In this document: positions 36,211 through 46,898 of the stretch, one piece after another
Layout: every line of letters starts with the position of its first letter
How positions within the stretch are numbered: the first letter of the stretch is position 1
NCBI RefSeq assembly: GCF_003713065.1
Contig: NZ_CP033433.1
Span: 3,411,001 to 3,475,000 of the forward strand
Source of the DNA: Cohnella candidum
GTDB taxonomy: Bacteria > Bacillota > Bacilli > Paenibacillales > Paenibacillaceae
Length of the DNA: 64,000 nt
Direction of reading: 5' to 3'
Position numbers and translations under genes: made by a program
Notes under the pieces: generated by a model
The model's input: only the letters and a program-made list of their open reading frames with translations
Database searches by the model: none
What the model was told of the DNA's origin: nothing

Positions 36211-37320
36211 TCAGATCTGTTTAAGCAAGGCGTCAATCAAACTGGAATTGGTCACGAGGCCGGCGATTTGTCCGCTGCCGTTCACGACGGGAATATAACT
36301 CATTGCGTGCTGTTTCATGGTGTCCACGGCTTCGCCGACGCTGGTGCCCAGAGGAATCACCGGAATATCCGTTTTCATGATTTCCTGCAGCGTGAGATCC
36401 TCTTCCCGGTATCGCTCTTCGAGCATTTCTTTCGAAACGACGCCCTTGAAGTGGCGGTTCCGGTCCGTCACGAGAAGGCCGTTCACCCGGCGCTCGCGCA
36501 TCAGCTTCGCGCCGAAAGCGAGTCCCCTGGTCTGGAAGACGATGACCGGATTCGGGATCATGACGTCGTCCACCGTTAAGGACTCCGACTCGTTCAGCCG
36601 GCTCTCCCCGATGAACGTCCGCACGAAATCGTTCTTCGGCCGCCTCAGGATCCGGTCCGGCGTATCGGCCTGCACGATGACTCCTCCCTGCATGATCACG
36701 ATGCGGTCCGCGATTTTCAGGGACTCATCCATATCGTGCGAGACGAACACGATCGTCTTTTTGACTTCTTCCTGCAGGCGGATCAGTTCATCTTGAAGCT
36801 GCTCCCGGCTGATCGGGTCCAGCGCGCTGAACGGCTCGTCCATGAGGATGATGGACGGCTCCGCCGCCATCGCCCGGATGACGCCGATTCTCTGCTGCTG
36901 CCCGCCGCTGAGCTCGGACGGGTAACGGTTCCGGTATTGGTCCGGGTTCAGTCCGACCATATCCATCAGCTCGTCGATCCTTTTTTCATAAGCGGCTTTG
37001 TCCATTCCCTTCAGCTTGGGAACGATGGCGACGTTCTCCTTGATCGTCATATGCGGAAACAAGCCGATCTGCTGGATCACGTAACCGATGTTTCTCCTCA
37101 ATTCGACCGGGTTGATTCGCGAAATGTCTTGCCCGTCGATCAGGATTTTTCCGGAAGTCGGCTCGACGAGCCGGTTGATCATTTTCATCGTCGTCGTCTT
37201 GCCGCAGCCGCTCGGCCCGATCAGGGTAATCAGCTCGCCCTCCTTGATCTCCAAGTTGATTCCTTTCAGCACCATGGACCGCTCGTTGTACTTCTTCGTC
37301 ACCTCGATGAATTGGATCAC
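36211..37320 (-). CDS. opuCA: Osmoprotectant ABC transporter ATP-binding protein (OpuCA type)
   Basis: 369 residues. ATPase core with Walker A GPSGCGKTT, signature LSGGQQQR, Walker B IILMDEP and H-loop VSHDMDES, followed by two CBS domains (GESRLNESESLTVDDVMIPNPVIVF ... ; DIPVIPLGTSVGEAVDTMKQHAMSYIPVV). CBS domains sense ionic strength in OpuA-type systems. The GTG at 37320 has GAGGTG 6 nt upstream and the codon is conserved by a hydrophobic start (MIQFIEVTKKY). It is followed 16 nt later by the permease/binding gene. Confidence 0.92.
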   Translation of the reverse strand: MIQFIEVTKKYNERSMVLKGINLEIKEGELITLIGPSGCGKTTTMKMINRLVEPTSGKILIDGQDISRINPVELRRNIGYVIQQIGLFPHMTIKENVAIVPKLKGMDKAAYEKRIDELMDMVGLNPDQYRNRYPSELSGGQQQRIGVIRAMAAEPSIILMDEPFSALDPISREQLQDELIRLQEEVKKTIVFVSHDMDESLKIADRIVIMQGGVIVQADTPDRILRRPKNDFVRTFIGESRLNESESLTVDDVMIPNPVIVFQTRGLAFGAKLMRERRVNGLLVTDRNRHFKGVVSKEMLEERYREEDLTLQEIMKTDIPVIPLGTSVGEAVDTMKQHAMSYIPVVNGSGQIAGLVTNSSLIDALLKQI

Positions 37321-37370
37321 CGCCGGCACCTCGTTTGCCCATTTTTCCCGTATTCTTCCCAACAAGCGGC

Positions 37371-37402
37371 CAAAATAAAGAAGGAGCCGAATTCGGCTCC
37401 TC
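37371..37402 (-). terminator. Terminator of the sigma-factor gene
   Basis: A perfect 18-bp palindrome (GGAGCCGAATTCGGCTCC) is followed in the minus direction by TTCTTTATTTTG. Confidence 0.75.
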
Positions 37403-37429
37403 CCGATGACCCAATCTATGAAATGGACA

Positions 37430-38359
37430 TTAGTCTTCCAGGAAATCCTTCAGTCTCTTGCTGCGGCTCGGATGCCTCAGCTTCCGAAGCGCCTTCGCCT
37501 CGATCTGGCGAATCCGCTCGCGGGTAACGCCGAACACTTTGCCCACTTCCTCGAGCGTGCGGGTTTTCCCGTCGTCAAGTCCGAAGCGCAGGCGCAGGAC
37601 GTTCTCTTCCCGGTCGGTCAGCGTATCGAGAATGTCTTTCATCTGTTCCTTGAGCATCTCGTACGCCGCGACGTCCTCGGGAGCGATCGCGTCGGGATCC
37701 TCGATGAAATCGCCTAGGTGGGAATCGCTCTCCTCGCCGATCGGCGTCTCCATCGACACGGGCTCCTGCGCGATTTTCTGGATTTCGCGAACGCGTTCCA
37801 CCGTCAGCTCCATCGTCTGCGCGATCTCCTCCGGCGTCGGCTCGCGGCCCAGCTCCTGCAGCAGTTGGCGGGATACGCGGATCAGCTTGTTGATCGTCTC
37901 CACCATGTGCACGGGAATACGGATGGTCCTGGCCTGATCGGCGATGGCGCGCGTGATCGCTTGCCGGATCCACCAAGTGGCGTAAGTGCTGAATTTAAAG
38001 CCTTTGCGATAGTCGAACTTCTCGACCGCCTTCATCAGGCCGAGGTTCCCTTCCTGGATCAGGTCGAGAAACAGCATGCCCCGTCCCGCGTATCTGCGCG
38101 CGATGCTGACGACCAGACGAAGGTTGGCTTCCGTCAGCTTTTGCCGGGCTTCTTCGTCCCCCTGCTCGATCCTCTGGGCCAACTCGATCTCCTCGTCCAT
38201 CGACAGAAGGCGGGTTCTCCCGATTTCCTTCAGGTACATCCTTACCGGATCGTTCGTGTCGACTCCCGGCGGCAGCGAAAGGTCTTGCAGGTCGAACTGT
38301 TCCTGCTCTTGCTCCGACGCTTTGTCCGCAATGAGATCTTGCCGTTGTTTGTCTTCCAC
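37430..38359 (-). CDS. Sigma-70 family RNA polymerase sigma factor, SigA-like without region 1.1
   Basis: 309 residues. Regions 1.2 to 4.2 match the primary sigma factor closely: [59 protein letters not shown] (2.1-2.4), [12 protein letters not shown] (3.0), [23 protein letters not shown] (3.2), [55 protein letters not shown] (4.2). Only about 47 residues precede the first block, so the autoinhibitory region 1.1 is missing. It is not beside dnaG, so it is more likely a second SigA-type factor than the housekeeping one. GTG 38359 with AAGGGGAG about 8 nt upstream. Confidence 0.85.
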   Translation of the reverse strand: MEDKQRQDLIADKASEQEQEQFDLQDLSLPPGVDTNDPVRMYLKEIGRTRLLSMDEEIELAQRIEQGDEEARQKLTEANLRLVVSIARRYAGRGMLFLDLIQEGNLGLMKAVEKFDYRKGFKFSTYATWWIRQAITRAIADQARTIRIPVHMVETINKLIRVSRQLLQELGREPTPEEIAQTMELTVERVREIQKIAQEPVSMETPIGEESDSHLGDFIEDPDAIAPEDVAAYEMLKEQMKDILDTLTDREENVLRLRFGLDDGKTRTLEEVGKVFGVTRERIRQIEAKALRKLRHPSRSKRLKDFLED

Positions 38360-38388
38360 CGTGCAACTCCCCTTTAGATAACTGCCCA

Positions 38389-38417
38389 TTGACAAGTGCA
38401 AATCGCTGTGATATTAT
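38389..38417 (+). promoter_or_regulatory. Strong sigma-A promoter, plus strand
   Basis: TTGACA, a 17-nt spacer and TATTAT, with predicted start near 38424. No protein gene follows; a terminator does, 70 nt later. It overlaps, back to back, the minus-strand promoter of the sigma gene. Confidence 0.75.
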
Positions 38418-38440
38418 TAAAAGATGTGAAATAAGGTAAA
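38411..38440 (-). promoter_or_regulatory. Promoter of the sigma-factor gene
   Basis: Minus-strand TTTACC, an 18-nt spacer and TAATAT. Its -10 shares bases with the -10 of the plus-strand promoter, so the two may compete. The predicted start is about 45 nt before the GTG. Confidence 0.5.
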
Positions 38441-38529
38441 CCCTATTGTAACATGTTTTTCTCTTAAACTCAACTCTTTTCTATAAAAATATGAAAGCGC
38501 AGGGATCGAAAGATCCTTGCGCTTTTTTT
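38424..38529 (+). ncRNA. Candidate small RNA, about 105 nt
   Basis: The stretch runs from the predicted start of the consensus plus-strand promoter to a strong intrinsic terminator. The body is AT-rich, has no ribosome site and no open frame of note. It lies divergently from the sigma-factor gene. No known RNA family is recognised. The call is based on promoter plus terminator only. Confidence 0.5.
38494..38529 (+). terminator. Intrinsic terminator with GAAA loop
   Basis: AAAGCGCAGGGATC pairs with GATCCTTGCGCTTT (one G-U), a GAAA tetraloop, then seven T residues. Confidence 0.9.
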
Positions 38530-38868
38530 GTTATGAGGTCTGGCTGGTGACGGGCACAGGAACGACGCCGAAATAGCGATACTGGGTGTCACTAAAGACG
38601 GTGTCGACGATTTGCAGAGCATGGTGACTAGATCGCAGGAGCGGCGTGCAAGATAACTGGAAATTCCTGCTAACCCGCCGCTCTAGCCCGCGAATACGAT
38701 ACAGATAACCGGATTTTCCGGTCAACTCTCCGATTTCAGCCCAAAATCGTCTGAGATACGGTTAAAATCCCCCTACAAACTCTCAAATAAACAGAGATAG
38801 CCGGAATATCCGGTTATCTCGCCGGATTACCGCGTCACTTCCGTTGCTCCGAAACTCGACCCAGTAAA
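38530..38868. repeat. Intergenic cluster of palindromic repeats
   Basis: About 340 bp without a supported gene. At least three related inverted repeats are seen: 38651-38674 (AGATAACTGG core), 38703-38728 (AGATAACCGG-ATTTT-CCGGT) and 38794-38820 (GAGATAGCCGGA...TCCGGTTATCTC, one mismatch in the 12-bp arms). A fourth partial half (GAGATACGGTTA) lies near 38753. The pattern looks like a dispersed intergenic repeat family with a GATAACCGG core. A short minus frame here is formed by the repeats and is not counted as a gene. Confidence 0.6.
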
Positions 38869-39192
38869 TTATACGTACTGCCTCAGCGCCTCTTGCAGCT
38901 TGAGCGCCAGCCCGATCTTTCCTTCCACCTTGAGCGTGCCCAGCATGAACGCCATTGTCGCGTTGAGGTCGTCCCGGAGCAGCTTGAAGAAATTCGCTTC
39001 CGAGAGCGTCAGCGTGCAGGCCGGCTCATCCGGCGTCCCTTCGGTGACCGTCACCGTTCCGTCCCGAAACGAAGCCTGATACGAGGCTCCGTCGGTCAGG
39101 TTGAATTGGTAGACGGTCTGCAGGGAACGGATCGGCTCCGGATCGGCATTCATCGCCTCCGCGAGCTTCCGCAATTCTTCAATGGCCCCCAT
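38869..39192 (-). CDS. SCP2 sterol-carrier-domain protein
   Basis: 107 residues of a single SCP2 domain (YQFNLTDGASYQASFRDGTVTVTEGTPDEPACTLTLSEANFFKLLRDDLNATMAFMLGTLKVEGKIGLALKLQEAL). It binds acyl chains or lipids non-specifically. The ATG at 39192 has AAAGGAGAGG upstream. As the last gene of the fatty-acid degradation operon it may carry acyl-CoA substrates. Confidence 0.9.
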   Translation of the reverse strand: MGAIEELRKLAEAMNADPEPIRSLQTVYQFNLTDGASYQASFRDGTVTVTEGTPDEPACTLTLSEANFFKLLRDDLNATMAFMLGTLKVEGKIGLALKLQEALRQYV

Positions 39193-39205
39193 TCGTTCCT
39201 CTCCT

Positions 39206-39664
39206 TTAATTGTGGTCGTCGGCCGGAACCGGCGCTTTCGGTTCGATGACGCGGAACGTTCCCGTCCCGAACGCCAGCAGCTCCCCGTCACCCGTGCGTG
39301 CGTAAGCCTGCGTATTGACCAGCTTCCGCGACATATGCACGAGCTCCGCCGTCACGATGATGCGCCCTTGGCCGGTCGGCGCCACGTAGTGCAGATTCAG
39401 GTTGGTCGTGACCACGCTTTCGCGGGGTCTGGCGATCATCGCCATGAGGCCCATCGCGGAATCCATCATCGTGGCATGCACGCCGCCGTGCAAAATCCCG
39501 ATCAAATTCAGATGATGGGGCTTGATGTCGAGCGAAACGGTGATCTGCTTGTCGGTCAGCTCCTCGAATTCGCAGCCGAGCAACCCCCAGAAGGTGGATT
39601 CCGCCTTCTCCTTCCAAATCTCGAACTCCGCCGGCAGCTTCGTTTCCGGGTTCGTCGCGTCCAT
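39206..39664 (-). CDS. PaaI-like hotdog thioesterase
   Basis: 152 residues. The hotdog signature LIGILHGGVHATMMDSAMGLMAMIARPRESVVTTNLNLHYVAP carries the HGG catalytic loop, followed by RIIVTAELVHMSRKLVNTQAYAR. It hydrolyses acyl- or aryl-CoA thioesters and would remove stalled acyl-CoA intermediates. AGGAGG precedes the ATG. It is located between lcfA and the SCP2 gene. Confidence 0.88.
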   Translation of the reverse strand: MDATNPETKLPAEFEIWKEKAESTFWGLLGCEFEELTDKQITVSLDIKPHHLNLIGILHGGVHATMMDSAMGLMAMIARPRESVVTTNLNLHYVAPTGQGRIIVTAELVHMSRKLVNTQAYARTGDGELLAFGTGTFRVIEPKAPVPADDHN

Positions 39665-39689
39665 GGCGTCCCCGCCTCCTGCATGTCTC

Positions 39690-41369
39690 TTAGGATGTGC
39701 GTGCTTTCTCCTCGTCTTCTTCGATCAGCTTCCGCCGCAACACTTTGCCGGCCATCGTCTTCGGGAGCGTTTCCCGAAACTCATAGACTTTCGGAACCTT
39801 GTAAACCGCAAGTCTTTCTTTGCACCAAGCTTTCAGGTCGTCCGCGCCGACGCTCGCCCCTTGGCGCAGGACAATGTAGGCCTTGACCGTTTCGCCCCGG
39901 TACGGGTCCACGACGCCGGCGACCGCCGCCTCTTCGACGTCCGGATGCTCGAACAGCACTTCTTCTACTTCGCGGGGATAAATATTGTAGCCGCCCGCGA
40001 TGATCAAGTCCTTCCGGCGGTCGAGAATGTAACAGAACCCTTCATCATCCATCGTCCCGAGGTCTCCTGTGAGCAGCCAGCCGTCCCGAAGCACGCGCTC
40101 CGTCTCCTCCGGCCGGTTCCAATAGCCTTGCATGACCTGCGGCCCGCTCACCGCAAGCTCGCCGATTTCCCCCGGCTCCACGTCCTCGAACGAATCGGGA
40201 TAAACGATCCGCGCTTGCGTGTCGGGAAACGGGATGCCGATGGAGCCGTTTTTGCGTTTCCCCCAAATGTTGTTGGCGTGCGTGACCGGAGACGCTTCGG
40301 TGAGTCCGTAGCCTTCGATCAGCTTGCCTCCCGTGAGCGTTTCGAAACGTTCCTGCACCTGGTGCGGGAGAGACGCGGCGCCGCTGATGCAGCACTTGAT
40401 GGAGGACAGGTCGTACTCCTTGATCCTCGGATGGTTCATGAGGCCGATGTACATCGTCGGGGCTCCGGGGAACATCGTCGGCCGCTGCTTCTGGATCGTC
40501 TCCAGCACCTGCCCGGGCTCATACCGGGGAAGCAAGATGAGCGTGCCTGCGGTATAGATGCCGAGATTCAGCAGGCAGGTCAGGCCGAAAACGTGAAAAA
40601 ACGGCAGCGCCGCTAGCAGCCTTTCCTGGGCGCTCTCGATCCGATAACACCAGAGCCGGCTTTGGATCGTATTGGCCACGAGATTGGAGTGCGTGAGCAT
40701 TACGCCTTTGGCGAGTCCGGTCGTTCCTCCGGTGTATTGGACCAGGGCAAGATCGCGGTCGGCATCGACCGAGACCTCCTCTGCATCGGCCGGAGAGCGG
40801 TTCAACAGCTCCCGGAAAGCATGGACATTGCCGCCGTAGTCGATTTTGACGTACTTGCCTTCCTTCTTCTGCTTCAGCGGAAACAGCAGGTTTTTGGGAA
40901 ACGGCAAGTAGTCCTGGATCGTCGTCACGATCAGGTGGTCGAGCGGGCGGGCCGCCGTCGCTTTCTTGACCCGTCCGACCAGTTGGTCCAAGGTGACGAT
41001 GACTTTGGCGCCAGAGTCGCGCAGCTGGTGCTCCAGCTCCCGAGGCATATACAGCGGGTTCGTCATGACGACGATGCCGCCCATCAGGAGCGTGCCGTAA
41101 TACGCGATGACCCCTTGCGGGCAGTTCGGCAGCATCACGGCGACGCGATCCCCCTTGCGGACGCCCAGCCGAAGCAGGGCGTTCGCGAAGCGGCGGGACG
41201 ACGCCAGGAGGGAACGGTAATTGATCCGTTTACCCAGAAACTCGAGCGCGATCCTGTCCGGATGCGCCGAGGCGGAATCCACGAGAAAATGGGCCAAATT
41301 CCGTTTCGGATACTCGTAAGTCGGAGGAACTTCTGCAGGATACTCCTTCAACCAAGGTTTATTCGGCAT
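39690..41369 (-). CDS. lcfA: Long-chain fatty-acid-CoA ligase
   Basis: 559 residues, ANL adenylating family: P-loop YTGGTTGLAKGVMLTHSN, A4-A5 core ISGAASLPHQVQERFE, IEGYGLTEASPVTH, hinge TGDLGTMDDEGFCYILDRRKDLIIAGGYNIYPREVEEVL, and the catalytic lysine region PKTMAGKVLRRKL. It activates free fatty acids with ATP and CoA for beta-oxidation. The ATG follows GAGGTG. It has the N-terminal extension (KPWLKEYP) of the FadD/LcfA group and is part of the fad operon. Confidence 0.93.
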   Translation of the reverse strand: MPNKPWLKEYPAEVPPTYEYPKRNLAHFLVDSASAHPDRIALEFLGKRINYRSLLASSRRFANALLRLGVRKGDRVAVMLPNCPQGVIAYYGTLLMGGIVVMTNPLYMPRELEHQLRDSGAKVIVTLDQLVGRVKKATAARPLDHLIVTTIQDYLPFPKNLLFPLKQKKEGKYVKIDYGGNVHAFRELLNRSPADAEEVSVDADRDLALVQYTGGTTGLAKGVMLTHSNLVANTIQSRLWCYRIESAQERLLAALPFFHVFGLTCLLNLGIYTAGTLILLPRYEPGQVLETIQKQRPTMFPGAPTMYIGLMNHPRIKEYDLSSIKCCISGAASLPHQVQERFETLTGGKLIEGYGLTEASPVTHANNIWGKRKNGSIGIPFPDTQARIVYPDSFEDVEPGEIGELAVSGPQVMQGYWNRPEETERVLRDGWLLTGDLGTMDDEGFCYILDRRKDLIIAGGYNIYPREVEEVLFEHPDVEEAAVAGVVDPYRGETVKAYIVLRQGASVGADDLKAWCKERLAVYKVPKVYEFRETLPKTMAGKVLRRKLIEEDEEKARTS

Positions 41370-41393
41370 GGGCCGACACCTCTTCTCACATGG

Positions 41394-41423
41394 TGAGTTA
41401 CGAGTTACAGAGTTGCAGAGTTA
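41394..41423. repeat. Short tandem repeats of GAGTTAC
   Basis: Four near-identical GAGTTAC/GAGTTGC units follow each other between fadE and lcfA (GAGTTACGAGTTAC, then AGAGTTGC, AGAGTTAC). Function unknown. Confidence 0.5.
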
Positions 41424-41445
41424 CGGCGTTGCTTCTACCCTCGCG

Positions 41446-43230
41446 TCACACGACGTATTTTTCCGCTTCGATGACTTTGGCCGCGATTTGGCGTTTCAAC
41501 CCGATCGTGTCGACCGGCGTCTTGCGCGTCAGCTTCTTCAGCACCGACAACTGGGTTCTGAGCATATCCCCGGACTCCATGGCCGACAAGGCTTCCTTGG
41601 CCCAGCCTTCGATTTTCGCGAACTCCTCGTGCACGAAAACCTGCGTCATGGCGACGGCGGTTGCCGCTTTCGCCTCCCCGGACTTGGCGATCAGCTTGCG
41701 CGTCCGCAGCAGGGCGCTTTCCGCCGCGAACACGGAGATCATGATGTCCGCGAGGTGGCTCAAGATTTCCTGCTCCTGCTCCAGCTTCATCTGGTATTTC
41801 TGCACCGCCTGCGCGCCGACCATCAGGAAAATCTTCTTCGCCATGCCCAGCAGGTGGGTTTCCTGCTCCAGCGTGCCTTCGAACGGTTGCCCCGGCACCA
41901 GCTCCATCAGCTCCGACTGCAGCGCCATCGCTTTCTGCATGAGCGGCAGCTCGCCTTTCATCGCGCGTTTGATCAGCGTGCCCGGAATGAGCAGGCGGTT
42001 GATTTCGTTCGTCCCTTCGAAAATGCGGTTGATGCGGGAATCCCGGTAAATGCGCTCGATGCGGTACTCCTGGATGAAGCCGTAGCCGCCGTGGATTTGG
42101 ACGCCCTCGTCCGCGACGAAGTCCAGCACCTCGGAGCCGAACACCTTGTTGATCGAGCATTCCAGCTGGTACTCGGCGATGGCTTTGGCCGCTTGCAATC
42201 CGACGTTGTCGCCGGCGTGGTCGACCTCCGCCAGCCCCTCGTCGAACAGGCCGGCCGTGCGGTAAACCATGCTCTCGAGCGCATACGTCTTTACGTTCAT
42301 CTCCGCCAGCTTCTTGCCGATGAGCGGGAACGATGAGATTTTGCGGCCGAACTGGGTGCGCTCGTTCGCGTATTTGGAAGCCAGCTCGATCGCGTCCTTG
42401 GAGGCGCCGAGCGTGCCCGCTGCCAGCTTGAAGCGGCCGATGTTCAGGATGTTGAACGCGATCAGGTGGCCTTTGCCGATCTCCCACAGCAGGTTCTCGG
42501 CCGGCACCATGACGTCCTCGAGAATGAGCGGGCAAGTGGACGACCCCTTGATGCCCATCTTCTTCTCTTCAGGCCCGATGCTGACGCCCGGCATCGTTCG
42601 CTCGACGATGAACGTGCTGAAATCGGTGCCGTTCACCTTGGCATAGACGATGAAAATGTCGGCGAAGCCAGCATTCGTAATGAATTGCTTCGTGCCGTTC
42701 AGCACGTAATGCTTGCCGTCTTCCGTCGGCATCGCCGTCGTCTTGGCGCCTTGGGCGTCCGAGCCGGAGGACGGCTCCGTGAGGCAGTAGGCGGCCAGCT
42801 TCTCGCCGGAAGCGAGGTCGGGCAAGTACTTTCGCTTCTGCGCTTCGGTGCCGAAATAGACGATCGGCAGCGTGCCGATGCCGACGTGCGCGCCGGCGGA
42901 CAGCGCGAACGCGGACGCTTTGGTCATGCTTTCGCTGATCAACGTGGAGCTGACCTTATCGAGGCCGAGGCCGCCGTAGGCCTCCGGCACGTCGGCGCCG
43001 AGCAAGCCGGTCTCCCCGGCCTTGCGCAGCTTCTGCACGGTCAGCTCGTAGTTCAGCTTCTCGATCGCCTCGTCGTGCGGGGCAATCTCCGTCTCCACGA
43101 AATCCTCGGTCGTCTGCGCGATCATGCGCTGTTCTTCGGTGAAATCCTCGGGAGACACGATTCTCGAATAATCGATATCCTCAATGATGAAGCTTCCGCC
43201 CAGCACCTTGTCGTTCAGCACTTTGCTCAT
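41446..43230 (-). CDS. fadE: Acyl-CoA dehydrogenase
   Basis: 594 residues, longer than the 380-residue core because of a C-terminal all-alpha extension. Core signatures: YGGLGLDKVSSTLISESM, AYCLTEPSSGSDAQGAKTTA (FAD/substrate), FGRKISSFPLIGKKLAEM, and the active-site region IQIHGGYGFIQEYRIERIYRDSRINRIFEGTNEINR. Catalyses the first beta-oxidation step, passing electrons to EtfBA. The ATG at 43230 follows GAGGAGAG. Confidence 0.93.
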   Translation of the reverse strand: MSKVLNDKVLGGSFIIEDIDYSRIVSPEDFTEEQRMIAQTTEDFVETEIAPHDEAIEKLNYELTVQKLRKAGETGLLGADVPEAYGGLGLDKVSSTLISESMTKASAFALSAGAHVGIGTLPIVYFGTEAQKRKYLPDLASGEKLAAYCLTEPSSGSDAQGAKTTAMPTEDGKHYVLNGTKQFITNAGFADIFIVYAKVNGTDFSTFIVERTMPGVSIGPEEKKMGIKGSSTCPLILEDVMVPAENLLWEIGKGHLIAFNILNIGRFKLAAGTLGASKDAIELASKYANERTQFGRKISSFPLIGKKLAEMNVKTYALESMVYRTAGLFDEGLAEVDHAGDNVGLQAAKAIAEYQLECSINKVFGSEVLDFVADEGVQIHGGYGFIQEYRIERIYRDSRINRIFEGTNEINRLLIPGTLIKRAMKGELPLMQKAMALQSELMELVPGQPFEGTLEQETHLLGMAKKIFLMVGAQAVQKYQMKLEQEQEILSHLADIMISVFAAESALLRTRKLIAKSGEAKAATAVAMTQVFVHEEFAKIEGWAKEALSAMESGDMLRTQLSVLKKLTRKTPVDTIGLKRQIAAKVIEAEKYVV

Positions 43231-43283
43231 CGCCGATCTCTCCTCGTATTCGGATGGATGAATGGTGGGATGCTGCCTGCCTC

Positions 43284-44468
43284 TTACCCCGCATGAACCT
43301 CGAACACGCCCGCCGCGCCCATGCCGCCGCCGATGCACATCGAGACGACGCCGAAACCTCCGCCCCTGCGGCGCAGCTCGTGAATGAGCGTCGCCGTGAT
43401 TTTGGTGCCCGTGCACCCCAGCGGATGCCCGAGCGCGATGGCGCCGCCGTTCACGTTCACCTTCTCCTCGTCGATGCCGAGCTCCCGGATGATTTGCACG
43501 CATTGGGAAGCGAACGCCTCGTTGATTTCGAACAGCTTCACGTCATCCAAAGTAATACCGGCCATCTTCAGCGCTTTCGGAATGGCCTTCACGGGGCCGA
43601 CGCCCATGATTTCCGGCTCAACGCCGGCCAGCGCGAACGACCGGAAAGTCGCCAGCGGCTTCAAGCCGAGCGCTTCCGCCCGCTCCTTGCTCATGACGAC
43701 GGCGGCTGCCGCTCCGTCGCTCATCTGCGACGAATTGCCCGCCGTGACGGAGCCGCCCAGCTTAAACGCCGGCTTCAGCTTGGCGAGCCCTTCCAACGAC
43801 GTGTCGGCGCGCACGCCCTCGTCCGTGTCGAACGCGAACCGCTTCGCCTGCACCTTGCCCTTCTCGTCCACGCTCTTCAGCTCCACGGGAAGAGGGACGA
43901 TCTCTTCCTTGAACTTGCCTTCCGCGATCGCTCTCGCCGCTTTCTCGTGCGAGCGGACGGCAAAACGGTCCTGGTCCTCGCGAGAGACGTCGAACCGAGA
44001 AGCCACGTTCTCCGCCGTGTGGCCCATGCCGATGTAAACCTCCGGCATCTCCTCGACGATCCGCGGATTCGGGGAAATTTTGAAGCCCGTCATCGGCACG
44101 TGGCTCATGCTTTCCACGCCTCCGGCGATGATGACGTCCGCGTGGCCCAGCATGATCCTCTCGGCCGCGAACGCGATGGACTGCAGCCCCGAGGAGCAAA
44201 AACGGTTGACCGTCAGCGCGGGGACCGTGTTCGGAAATCCGGCGTACAGCGACATGATCCGGGCGAAGTTCAAGCCCTGCTCGCCCTCCGGCATCGCGCA
44301 GCCGATAATGACGTCTTCCACGTCCTCCTTGGCCAGGCCGGGCGTCCGCTCCATCACCGCTTCCAGCACGGCTTTGCCCATATCATCCGCACGCGTCTGG
44401 ACGAGGCTGCCCTTCTTGGCTTTGCCGATCGCGGTTCTCGCGATGGATACGATTACGGCTTCTCTCAT
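43284..44468 (-). CDS. fadA: Acetyl-CoA C-acyltransferase (thiolase)
   Basis: 394 residues. Nucleophilic Cys in [14 protein letters not shown] (near residue 91), [17 protein letters not shown] with active-site His, and [15 protein letters not shown] with the second Cys. Performs the thiolytic cleavage ending each beta-oxidation cycle. The stop is 54 nt before the next gene; the start is 25 nt from the fadN stop. Confidence 0.95.
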   Translation of the reverse strand: MREAVIVSIARTAIGKAKKGSLVQTRADDMGKAVLEAVMERTPGLAKEDVEDVIIGCAMPEGEQGLNFARIMSLYAGFPNTVPALTVNRFCSSGLQSIAFAAERIMLGHADVIIAGGVESMSHVPMTGFKISPNPRIVEEMPEVYIGMGHTAENVASRFDVSREDQDRFAVRSHEKAARAIAEGKFKEEIVPLPVELKSVDEKGKVQAKRFAFDTDEGVRADTSLEGLAKLKPAFKLGGSVTAGNSSQMSDGAAAAVVMSKERAEALGLKPLATFRSFALAGVEPEIMGVGPVKAIPKALKMAGITLDDVKLFEINEAFASQCVQIIRELGIDEEKVNVNGGAIALGHPLGCTGTKITATLIHELRRRGGGFGVVSMCIGGGMGAAGVFEVHAG

Positions 44469-44492
44469 CGATCGATCACCCTCCCGGGGATG

Positions 44493-46892
<2,400 letters not shown>

Positions 46893-46898
46893 GTTCAC

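Noticed and set aside
38531-38725. A 64-codon minus-strand frame
   Set aside because: It lies in the palindromic repeat cluster, has no ribosome site, and its sequence is dictated by the repeats.
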